Shown here one piece after another: positions 54,098 to 64,000 of a DNA stretch of 64,000 nt. Position numbers and translations under genes: made by a program. The first letter of the stretch is position 1; each line of letters opens with the position of its first letter. The stretch comes from Sepioteuthis lessoniana. Its lineage: Eukaryota > Mollusca > Cephalopoda > Myopsida > Loliginidae. The stretch lies in NCBI GenBank assembly GCA_963585895.1, contig OY757904.1:82748389-82812388 (forward strand), given 5' to 3'. The notes beneath the pieces are model-generated. The model saw only the letters and a program-made list of their open reading frames with translations, searched no databases and was not told where the DNA came from.

Positions 54098-54260
54098 TAC
54101 ATCGGGTGGTGTAATGGTTAGCAAACTTGACTAGCAAACCTTCACGAGTGAGTTCGAGTCTCAATGGGTGCCCCATTCATGCGGTTTCGTGCCACTTCTA
54201 ATCAAAAAGCTTAGTAAATTACAACTACAGCAAAGCAGGCATAAAACCCAGAAAAATATT
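54098..54260 (+). mobile_element. SINE-F copy
   Basis: GGGTGGTGTAATGGTTAGCA (A box), GAGTGAGTTCGAGTCTC (B box), GGGTGCCCCATTCATGCGG, GCTTAGTAAATTACAACTAC and AGCAAAGCAGGC, matching 43360-43515 in reverse. Confidence 0.75.
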
Positions 54261-54264
54261 AAAT

Positions 54265-54493
54265 ATGAAATCTGTAACTTTAAATTTCATGTTGTGTGCA
54301 CAATCATCCGACGGAAAAGATATATAGATAAATTCAATTTTCTATGTTAAAAATCATGAATACAATTTACATTGTTTCTTCTTGTGCGCTCAATATCAGG
54401 AACAGAACCTTATATAAAATCAGATGTAGACCGATGGTTAAAATCTTTTAAGGTCCCGTTCTTCTAAACCCTTGAGCATAATTATTAGTTTAA

Positions 54494-54529
<36 letters not shown>

Positions 54530-54959
54530 GAAAATGTAAGTTTTAGCCAACTCCTCTGTCAATCGTTGATTCCCTAAGGAAAAAAAGGACTGTTCAGTGT
54601 TTCTAAAGAGAGACTTGAGCAAAGCCAGGCCTTGTAAATTTTCGCCCACTCAAACCGTTTATTTTCCACTCTACTTATTGACGTGAAGTTGATGGAAGGA
54701 GTGCCAGGTTGATCGAAAAATTAAAAAAACAAAAGATGAACAAAAACTCAGACATAATAAATAATCCTGTAAAAATATTTAATTTTTTGGTGGAAGTTAT
54801 AAAAAAATGACACTCTGATGGTGATAAGATCCAAAGTTATGATATGTAAAAAAGGTCAAATGTTTCTGTAGCCACAAAATTATGCAATCGAGAAAGAGCG
54901 ATAAACATCAGTAAGATTAAGTAAACCTGTACCGACATTTTGTTTTGCTTTGCTTTATA

Positions 54960-55022
<63 letters not shown>

Positions 55023-55060
55023 TGGCTGTGAATTTCACACGTGATTTCATTTACCTACCA
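54265..55060. other. Spacer with TG arrays
   Basis: TG at 54498-54527 and 54963-55021. No gene recognised. Confidence 0.5.
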
Positions 55061-55109
55061 TTTCGGCAAGCAGAACAGTGTAAGAAACTAGTCAGGGAAA
55101 TTCTAAGAA

Positions 55110-55315
55110 ACGCTTAAATGACAACACCTCCACCCCTCCTTTTCCTCCTCCTATTTTCCCGCCCAAATCCCCGCTCGAACCGAACATCCCACTTGGCTGT
55201 CTACCTACCTAACTCCCAACGAACCCATCTTTTGACAGGCCTTCGTTAGATGGCTTTCTTCTCTTCAATGGCAGGTAATGATTAAAGAAGGAATGACGAA
55301 CCGGAAGTACTTTCA
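55110..55315. promoter_or_regulatory. Promoter-like patch: E2F and ETS motifs
   Basis: A C-rich, less AT-rich island. TTTTCCCGCC at 55154-55163 is an E2F consensus and ACCGGAAGT at 55300-55308 an ETS consensus, about 140 bp apart. ATG at 55269 is followed by GCAG|GTAATG, a donor-like context, but the exon would code only three residues. No downstream exon identified. Purely motif-based. Confidence 0.2.
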
Positions 55316-55439
55316 TTGATTGAACAATTTAACCAGCGCGTCTTCGAAAGACTTCTTAGAGATATGCCCAACATCCAAATTGGGTGGGTCGCCGAAAACC
55401 TACTTAACTCGTTCAATTTCGCTGATTTATTCTAAAAAT

Positions 55440-55590
55440 CATTTCCTTTTAAGGATTCATTTTTCTTTCTTTCTTTTGTCATCTTTCTTGTGTCTGTCTC
55501 TTCCTCACTTTCTCTTTTTCTCTCTCGTTATTCATTTTCCATTTTGTTTCCCTCTTAATATTCATAATTTTCCCCTATACGTACATACCT

Positions 55591-55636
<46 letters not shown>

Positions 55637-56602
55637 CATGATGCCTCAATATACATGGAACCTATATGACTGCTGATAACTTTATCAATAATAATGTTGT
55701 GTTCTTTTTTGTTTCAAATTTGAAAATAGAAGACAATTAAAACTAATTATCCACAATCACAATGCTTTGGACAAAAGAGTCAAAATATTTTGTGTCACTA
55801 GTTATTTGGAGACAAAATCATTCAAAACAGATGCTACCATTATGATAATGATTTATTATTGAGATAAGAAACTCAAAAAAGATTGCATGTCTGGTAAGCT
55901 GATATAATAACAATTTAAAAAGACATCGATTACATGTCTCTGGCTCAAAGGATGCATTTTTTACAGGATGTGTTCCAAATGACCGCCATTGCGCTTATCT
56001 CAGTAATAAATCATTATCATATCAATGGGTTGAGACTCCCTATATATACATAGACATACACTCATATGTATACACATACACTCAGAGAAAGACAATCATA
56101 TACACAATGATATATATTTACATACTTTTAATACAGTATTGAAAATGAGATTGACATGTTTCACTGGAGGAATAACGTCATTAGAATGACTTCATTATTC
56201 CACAAGAAAGGTACGTTAAGATTTTGTTTTACGGAATCATGACTTTATCCTGATGATGCGATTCTTTGCGTGGAAACAAGTCAATCTCATTGTTCATACT
56301 ATCATCCTTTTTCACAAATATATTTATATAATGACACATTGATTCTATTCACAGTATACAGATGCTCTCATCCAATATAGAAGTAGCAATCTATATATAA
56401 ATTAGCCAATATTTTCACGGCTTCTATGTTGTCAAAGATATAAAAAGCAATGTAATGAATTATATTTGCATGAAATATACTCATTGTTTTTTTTTTTTTC
56501 TTGGGGGTCGGGCATTTTGATTTGTTACGTTTAAAGAACCGGTCGATGAGGAGAACACATTTTTAAGATTTTCAGCATTGTTTTGTTGCAGTCACGCAGC
56601 CC

Positions 56603-56637
<35 letters not shown>

Positions 56638-56830
56638 GACCAAAATATTCGAAACAATTTGCCAGAAAATAAAAAGAACGTCAATTGCATTCACAGAGAT
56701 CCAACCACCAAATCAGCTAAATTTAGAAATTATTTGGAGAAGGTTAGCTGAAAGAGATTTGTTTCAAAAATGTGTAAAGACATTCGCATAACAAGAATTA
56801 CCATTACTAACTTTTAACAAAAACAAATCT

Positions 56831-56855
<25 letters not shown>
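55440..56855. other. AT-rich spacer with AC, poly(A) and AT runs
   Basis: T/C-rich 55460-55570, AC 55595-55623, poly(A) about 56606-56636, AT 56832-56858. No gene recognised. Confidence 0.45.
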
Positions 56856-56857
<2 letters not shown>

Positions 56858-56861
<4 letters not shown>

Positions 56862-57288
56862 TGGTTTGGTTTGGTTTTATGGCATATCAACCATTGTAGA
56901 TTATTTAATGCCAAATCCTTTTTACGCATATAAACAGTTATATTTCAAACAATTTAGTTTTGTATAAGTGTAGTTTTTCGTAACACTTAAATGTCAAACA
57001 ATTCAGTTTAACATAATTACGTAATCTAAAACAATTCAGTTTAGTTTAGTATAAGTATACTGTTTAGTTCTATTTGATCCATAGATAGGATCCTATCATG
57101 TGCAACCACTCCGGTCCATATTGGACCAGAGAGCGATAGCCATGAAGGGGTACTCTGCATTCCACTAATCCAGCATTACAGGAACCTCTCCATCAGATTG
57201 TTTAGTGTCATATCAGAACACTCGTTGTGGGAGTCTTATCCCTCTGCAGAGAAGCAATTAGCGTATTCTACCGCCCCAGCCGACTGGG

Positions 57289-57290
<2 letters not shown>
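56858..57290 (-). mobile_element. DV element, complete copy in reverse
   Basis: Plus strand: GTTTGGTTTGGTTTGGTTTT, GGCATATCAACCATTGTAG, ATTATTTAATGCCAAATCC, VNTR units ACAATTCAGTTTAACATAA, then TTGATCCATAGATAGGATCC and the head to CCCAGCCGACTGGGC. Same length class as 52825-53242. AT microsatellite on both sides. Confidence 0.85.

Positions 57291-57292
<2 letters not shown>

Positions 57293-57336
<44 letters not shown>
57293..57336. repeat. (AT)n microsatellite
   Basis: About 44 bases. Confidence 0.97.
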
Positions 57337-57338
<2 letters not shown>

Positions 57339-57666
57339 TAAAATTCGAACATTTTGTGGAGACAGGTTAAATTCTAAAAAAGGAAGCCAAATTTTCACTC
57401 ACTGAAATATATACGCATTCATGCAAAAGCTCTTCTCATAAAGTGAACACTCAGGTAGCGGATAGGTGTATATGAATATGTACTAAAAATTACTTTGCTT
57501 ACGCTGAGATGACGATAGATCAGGGGTAAGATGTCCGACTAACGTAAACTCAGCCAGATTTCGATTTCAGCTTAAAGCGTCTAGCGTGTCTCCCCACAAT
57601 GAAGATTTATGATACAACGTAATATTCTGTCTGTGGATGCCTATATATATATATATATATATATAT

Positions 57667-58889
57667 GCTTAAAGACATATGTGAAAATCGGAAGCTTACA
57701 AAATGAAGAAATTTTATTTAAATCCTTTGATATTACTTCACTGTTTATTAATGTTCCTCTACATGAAGTAATTTCTATTTGTGCGGGATTTTTAAATCAC
57801 AGTCCGTTAACATCTATCCCTTCTTTCCCTGAAAGTGTTTTCGTTGAATTGATGGAATTGGTTACCAAGTCAGTTTCCATTAGTTTTAATGACACTATGT
57901 ACTGTCAGGTAGACAATATTTCGATGGGTTCTCCCTTGGGCCCTATTCTTGCTAATATTTTTGTTGGGTTTTATGAGAAATTACTCTTTGACAGGTTTCC
58001 TAAGCCTTATATTTATTTACGTTGCGTGAATGAAATCTTCACATGTTTCAGCGCACATAATGAAGCTTTGTCATTCTTCCATTGTTTGAATGATTTACAT
58101 CCTTCTTTAACCTTCACTATAGATGAAGAGAAGGATAACAAATTACCATTCTTGGATGTATTGGTTGAACAACGTTCGTTTGCTTTCGTAACTAGTATAT
58201 ATAGAAAGCCTACATTCACCAGCTTGTATTTGAGTTGGGATGCTTTTGCTCCTAAGTCTACGAAGGTTAGCCTGATCAAGTGTCTCATATTCAGGACTTT
58301 TAAGATTTGTTCGGATAACAAGATTAAAAGTGAATTTGAACAGATTAAAAATTCATTTTTGGGTAATGGGTATCCTGAGGAAGTCATTGTTGACACCATT
58401 AACAAAACAGCTTATAAGTTTAGGAATAACATTAGGCCATTTGACTATTCCAAATGCCCAGTTTATGTTAGACTTCTCTGGATTGGATCTCCTAGCCAGT
58501 TGATTGCCGATAAGGTTTCTTTCTCTGTTAAACGCTGTTATAATGGAGCTATGGTTCGAACCATCTTTATAACTCGAACTGCCTTTCGCTCTTATCATAA
58601 AGATGTGCTCCCTATCTTACAACAAAGCAATCTAATTCATAAATTTCAATGTTACTGTAATGCCACATATATAGGGCGCACTTCTCAACGCCTTAGAGTT
58701 AGACAGTATGTTCCAAAAGATATTCGTAACCACACAAAATCCGAGCATTCAAAATTGCTCGATTCATCCATCTGTGAGCATTTGAATGCCTTAAATAATT
58801 GTGTGATTAATTATAGAGATGAGTGTTTTATGGCCTTGCGTAGAGCTATGACATCTAATTGTCTCGGAGACCATTTATGTTTTACTTAA
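57667..58889 (+). mobile_element. Penelope-like element: RT plus YIG domain, 5'-truncated, catalytic site lost
   Basis: The frame 57609-58889 (426 codons) begins in AT repeats; PLE sequence starts at about residue 21. Reverse transcriptase landmarks: motif A SFDITSLFINVP (Asp41), motif B SMGSPLGPILANIF (105-118), then RCVNEIF where the catalytic Y-x-D-D is expected (Asn141-Glu142, 58029-58034), LPFLDVLV (179-186) and IYRKPTF (197-203). The C-terminal part has KFQCYCNATYIGRTSQRL (345-362), the YIG half of the GIY-YIG endonuclease expected in PLEs. PLE enzymes copy the element RNA into the genome. Loss of both Asp residues should abolish synthesis, yet the frame has no stop. About half of a normal PLE polyprotein is missing at the 5' side. 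Confidence 0.93.
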
Positions 58890-59165
58890 TAGGGTTCTCT
58901 CTGCACGCAAAACCCCAAATACTCTTTGAATTTATGAGGAGAATTCTCTTGCTTGTCTTAGGCTAGTTTTATTTCATTGTAAAAAAATCCCCTTTGTCTA
59001 GCTATTATTTTCATTTTCACCCCGCTTTTGATTAATTCTATTTACATTGTTTTTTAAACGATATCTGGTGAAAGGCCTTTGCGGTTTCAATGAAATTTCT
59101 TCACGTTGTAAATCTCCTATTTTCGCATATGAGTATTTGTCTTTTTAAATTTTCACGTACCAACA
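58890..59165 (+). mobile_element. PLE 3' untranslated region with decayed ribozyme-like motif
   Basis: Follows the stop of the PLE frame. Around 59063-59092, TATCTGGTGAAAGGCCTTTG and CGGTTTCAATG resemble a decayed hammerhead core (CTGATGA, stem GGCC, GAAA). Hammerhead motifs are reported in PLE terminal repeats; here the core is not intact. Confidence 0.4.

Positions 59166-59172
<7 letters not shown>

Positions 59173-59216
<44 letters not shown>
59173..59216. repeat. (AT)n microsatellite, mariner target
   Basis: AT tract interrupted by the mariner; a second AT tract begins on its other side at 60110. Confidence 0.97.
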
Positions 59217-60109
<893 letters not shown>

Positions 60110-60140
<31 letters not shown>

Positions 60141-60341
60141 TTCAGTGCATGAAAAATTGTCTACATTTTTTAAATTTTTATCTATTTCCATTAAATATTC
60201 AAATATTATGACTGAGAACATATATATATATATATATATATATACTTCTGCTGCTGCAAAAAAGAAATCCGTCAGCACAACAGTCTTCATCAGATAATGA
60301 ATCAGAGATCAGGCATGTTTTTGGCGGCCTAAGACCATGAT

Positions 60342-60373
<32 letters not shown>

Positions 60374-60513
60374 TATTATTGAGAAGATATATGTACATAT
60401 ATGATCTCAATAAATTTGGTCACGTCTGTCGACCACGACGTAACCTTCTGACTAAACATCCTGTAGAACTGCAACTTTAATCTCATGACATATATATATA
60501 TATATATATAAAC

Positions 60514-60562
<49 letters not shown>
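60110..60562. repeat. AT microsatellites with short unique spacers
   Basis: AT at 60110-60140, 60220-60243, 60342-60366, 60488-60510 and 60517-60562. The spacer 60244-60341 reads, on minus, CTGATGAAGACTGTTGTGCTG, a possible PLE-terminal scrap. Confidence 0.85.
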
Positions 60563-60568
<6 letters not shown>

Positions 60569-62624
60569 AGAAATATGTGGAAGGTTGGATAATTCAAACA
60601 CTTTACACGGGTGCCGCTAACAAAAGTGGTAACGTTGTGATCATACATTAACAGAGGTACATCGACAAAATTACTTCCCTTCTAGAAGACATAATCACCT
60701 ATGAGATATCTAAGCTAACTACCATCAACAAAGACATTATTTCTTTCAACAAACTCATCAAAAAACGCGTAAAGAACCAAAAAACCTTGACATCCCTCAT
60801 TGAACATCACCAAAACTTCACAAACCAAACTGCCTCATGCGACTCATTATTTCCTGAATCCGTTGTGCGACCCACAAAATAGCTCGCGCCATAGCTCAGA
60901 TATTACCCCCCACACACACACACACACTCGGCACAATCAGCCCCTTACACGTTATAAACTCCGGAGATTTACGTAATAAAATCAAAGACATAAATATACA
61001 AAAAAAAAATTCTAACAGTTTAGACATAATTTCTCTCTAAACAAATATACCCATCAAAAATTGCCTCAGACCTCTAGCTACTCACTTAAGAAAAATTAAA
61101 TTCAACTCAACACTACCAATAAACACCCAAATCAACATCTGCGAACACTTAACAAACATGACTTATTTCAAATTTAATTTAACACAGCAATCTGGCCTTC
61201 TCATGAGAAACCCATTCTGCGGAGTATTAACCTATTTCTAGAATTTTTACAATCCGATCCTTTTAAATACAGATTACCGAGCAACACCATATATTTTTGA
61301 TATATTAACGACATACTTCTTTTCCTACCCCAAAACAAAAATTTAAGAAATTGCAGAAAAATTAAACCATATTGAACCCTCCATCAACTTCACTTATGTA
61401 AAAGAATCTAATAGCACCAAACTCCTCTTGGACATCCTAATTATTAAATCCCATAACATTTTAACTCTAAAGTCTACTGCAAACTCACAAACAAAAACGA
61501 TTACATACATTTTTACTCCCACCACAACAACGAAATCAAAACAGGCCTCATAATTGGCTTTTATCTAAGAGCACTTAGAATATGTAGATAAAGAATTTGA
61601 GTGCATCGAACACTCTTTTAAAAGCCTAAAGTTTTTCATATTAAACGCCAGAAAAAGCTCTTAATACAGACTCATCAAATAAACCTAAGAAAAACAACCC
61701 CAGTAATCCCATTTCCCACAGACCTATCTCTCCACCCACTAACACACATAACAAACAACTCTACGATAAACTAACAAAATTAGGAATTCCAATCATACAA
61801 ACCACATCACAAACCATTAAAAACCGCACAAACACCTCAAAACGAACCAACAACGAAACCACTTCTCACGTAGATATATACTCTATCCCATGCAAAGATT
61901 GCAATAAACATTATATCGGCAAAACCCAACGCAATGAATCTACGAACACAAGCGATCAACCAAAACAAATGACGACCGAAATTACCATTTTCCCACATGT
62001 TAGAGCTTAAACACACCTTTACATTTTCCCAAGCCACTCAAATCAAACTTATACATTGCAAAAGATCCCCGCAGACTATTAGAACCTGCAGTTATTTCTT
62101 AAACAAACCATATAAGATAACGGATTCTTAGACTCATAATGCCTGGCGGACTTCGTACTACACGAAAATAATAACAAAATGGAAAACGGATAAAAAAGGA
62201 TGTTTTTTCACTCTTTCTTTGCTTAACATCTTTTGAGGATTCTTTCCTTACCACTTTCTATTTACTCCCTTTTCGCTCCCTTTCCACCTAGACATCACAT
62301 TATAGTCAATGTCTTTGATAAAAAATGATATGCCGATACCACTTCCTCCACATCTTTCCCAATTTCTTTCCCATCTGCTCACTGAAATTATTTCCACTTT
62401 CATACTATCAAAAATCCCTAATGAAACCAGATACATTTGACTAAACATTCTCATTCTTCCTGTTACATCTTTATCTTATCTATCCTTTTATATTCCTCAT
62501 TTGCTTATATATAGAAAAACTAGGAAAATGATTTAGCCTGAAAAAGTTCTTGGAATAAAACCATTGTTAAGTAAACCCTTGTTAAGTATTTGATTTATCT
62601 AGCCTTCCACATATTTCTATCATA
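60563..62624 (+). mobile_element. Second Penelope-like element, near full length, dead, with terminal inverted repeats
   Basis: 30-bp ends 60563-60592 and 62595-62624 are reverse complements with two mismatches. Inside, plus-strand frames give LEDIITYEISKLTTINKDII (N-terminal region), LDIISL*TNIPIKNCL (motif A, Asp codon 61023), LLMRNPFCGVLT (motif B), *YINDILLF (motif C; first Asp codon replaced by AAC at 61307, preceding Arg by a stop), INFTYVKESNSTKLLLDIL, NKNDYIHFYSHHN, and IYSIPCKDCNKHYIGKTQRN (GIY-YIG type, 61876-61935). Frameshifts and stops throughout. A different PLE lineage from the one at 57667: only the generic motifs match. It should have copied itself by target-primed reverse transcription; the terminal repeats are of the kind PLEs leave. 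Confidence 0.9.
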
Positions 62625-62653
62625 CTGTCAAATTCACTACAATCTATCATTTC

Positions 62654-62655
<2 letters not shown>

Positions 62656-62712
<57 letters not shown>

Positions 62713-62765
62713 TAGTGTGCTCAGTATGGGATGGATCTGTTATTATATTATATTATATCATATTA
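62656..62765. repeat. AC, AT and ATATT microsatellites
   Basis: AC 62656-62688, AT 62687-62712, and TATTATATTATATTATATCA-type repeats about 62738-62765. Confidence 0.95.
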
Positions 62766-62769
62766 TCTG

Positions 62770-63165
62770 TTTCATGCCATTTTAAAATATTTGAAAATCG
62801 CCAATCGTGTGTAAAAAATTATTTTAAGCCATACCGGTTAATATGATATATCATACAATGCAATTCAATATATCTCTTCATATGAATACACACTCACATA
62901 CATATGTATATACATATAAACTCTTAGTTTTATACATATATATGTGTGTGTGTTAATACATACACGTATACACACCCATATAACTTTGGTCTACCATGAA
63001 AATCCATATTTTTCTCTTTTTTATTCATTTTTTTTTTTTTTGCTTAACATCTTCCTGTTTCTTGGCTTTCTCCATTTTAGATGGGCATCATATTTTTATA
63101 AAAGCGAAAATGTTTTAATTTAACTGAAATAAGAAAATAACCTTTTTCTGTAACGTGTTGGATGT
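62770..63165. other. AT-rich spacer
   Basis: Nothing recognised. Confidence 0.45.
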
Positions 63166-63167
63166 AA

Positions 63168-64000
63168 CAGATCAAATGCAGCAAATGAGATCTTTGATCT
63201 CTTCCTCATTAAACACATAGGACCGTTCACCCAAGAAGAACTCGACTCAGTTCTTAGAAAAATTAAAAATAGAAAAGCCGCAGGGCATGACGAGATTCCC
63301 CCAGAAGTATGGAAGACCAGACAATTCGACGACATACTGTTCCGACACTGTAACGCAGTCTATAATCAAAATCCGATAGACTGATGGATGAAGGGATGCA
63401 TCCTCCCCTTCCCTAAAAAGGGTGACCTCGGATTATCCAAGAACTATCGAGGTATAACACTTACATCCATAGCAGCCGAGATATACAATGCCCTACTACA
63501 CAACTGCATAGAACCCAAAATTGACAACATTCTTAGGAAAAACCAAAATGGCTTCCGAAGAAATAGATCCACGACAAATATTGACCATCCGTAGAATCCT
63601 TGAAGGCATACGGAACCTCTCTGAAACTAGTGGACAAGTTCACCTACCTAGGAAGCAGTGTCTCATCAACCGAAAAAGACATCGACACACGACTAACGAA
63701 GGCATGGACAACTATCGATAAGCTGTCGATCATATGGAAGTCAGACCTGACCGATAAAATGAAATGAAGTTTCTTCCAAGCAGCAGTCGTATCGATACTG
63801 CTATATGGATGCACTACTTGGGGACGCTAACTAAACGGCTTGAGAAAAAGTTAGACGGCAATTACGCAATAATGCTGCGAGTACTATTGAACAAGTCCTG
63901 AAGGCAACACCTCACAAGGCACCAACTATACGGCTACCTACCTCCCATCACGAAAACTATGCAAATTACACGAACCAGATATGCAGGATACTGTTGGAGA
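63168..64000 (+). mobile_element. LINE beta, copy 1: RT with its catalytic core deleted, runs off the window
   Basis: Plus frames read IGPFTQEELDSVLRKIKNRK then AAGHDEIPPEVWKT, WMKGCILPFPKKGDLG, KNYRGITLTSIAAEIYNALL, KIDNILRKNQNGFRRNRST and ILTIRRILEGIR: the fingers part of a non-LTR reverse transcriptase. Directly afterwards, in another frame, LVDKFTYLGSSVSSTEKDID, TDKMK*SFFQAAVVSILLYG and QLYGYLPPI follow, the region behind the RT. The palm motifs with the catalytic Asp residues (A, B and Y-x-D-D) should lie between and are gone; the join is at about 63605-63620. Stops and frameshifts elsewhere. Same family as 11985-12380 and 28840-29095. The 3' end lies beyond base 64000. Confidence 0.88.

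Noticed and set aside
58013-58598. Minus-strand frames of 130 and 81 codons
   Set aside because: Shadows of the PLE frame on plus.

Overview
The window looks like a gene-poor, repeat-dense piece of a cephalopod (octopus-type) nuclear genome. The reasons are AT-rich DNA with very long AT, AC/TG, CT and tetranucleotide microsatellites, many tRNA-derived SINEs with A/B-box heads, Penelope-like elements (PLEs), several non-LTR (LINE) families, mariner/Tc1 fossils and vertebrate/mollusc-type TTAGGG units. The species assignment is inference from recognised repeat families; no search was run. There is no sign of a bacterial or organellar genome, operons, rRNA or stand-alone tRNA genes.

Layout. 1-5.4 kb: microsatellites, a SINE, then two consecutive 3' pieces of one LINE family (alpha). 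5.4-9.1 kb: SINEs and two copies of a composite repeat called DV here (GC-richer head, internal tandem repeats, short tail), one with its internal repeats expanded to a clean 33-bp minisatellite. 10-11.9 kb: a decayed Tc1-like transposon split by a SINE with a 12-bp target duplication. 12-18 kb: LINE beta 3' end, a possible two-exon mini-gene (13621-13936), a 325-bp inverted duplication carrying SINE-B, LINE gamma (minus strand) and LINE delta 3' end. 18-24 kb: microsatellites, SINE-A beside a 50-bp perfect palindrome, two more alpha copies with a 45-bp-arm perfect inverted repeat. 24-33 kb: DV elements, an unidentified repeat pair, a promoter-like patch (RFX X-box plus CCAAT), LINE beta, a mariner fossil. 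33-40 kb: a tandem duplication split by a SINE, internally deleted mariner copy 1, a broken histone H2B pseudogene, a foldback element with 163-bp arms. 40-57 kb: DV and SINE copies, including a SINE nested in DV with a perfect 15-bp target duplication. 57-64 kb: a 5'-truncated PLE, internally deleted mariner copy 2, a second near-complete but dead PLE with terminal inverted repeats, and an internally deleted LINE beta running off the end.

No intact, confidently functional protein-coding gene was found. Every recognised transposon protein is broken: both PLE reverse transcriptases have substitutions at the catalytic Asp pair, both mariners lack the centre of the transposase, and LINE beta lacks the RT core. 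The best leads are the two mariner copies sharing one deletion junction filled with (TTAGGG)n, the DV family with its head/VNTR/tail design and modular tail shared with a tRNA SINE, the foldback element with a hammerhead-like core, and the 54-residue two-exon candidate gene. Long open frames that consist of AT, AC, TG or CT repeats are artefacts and are not listed as genes.
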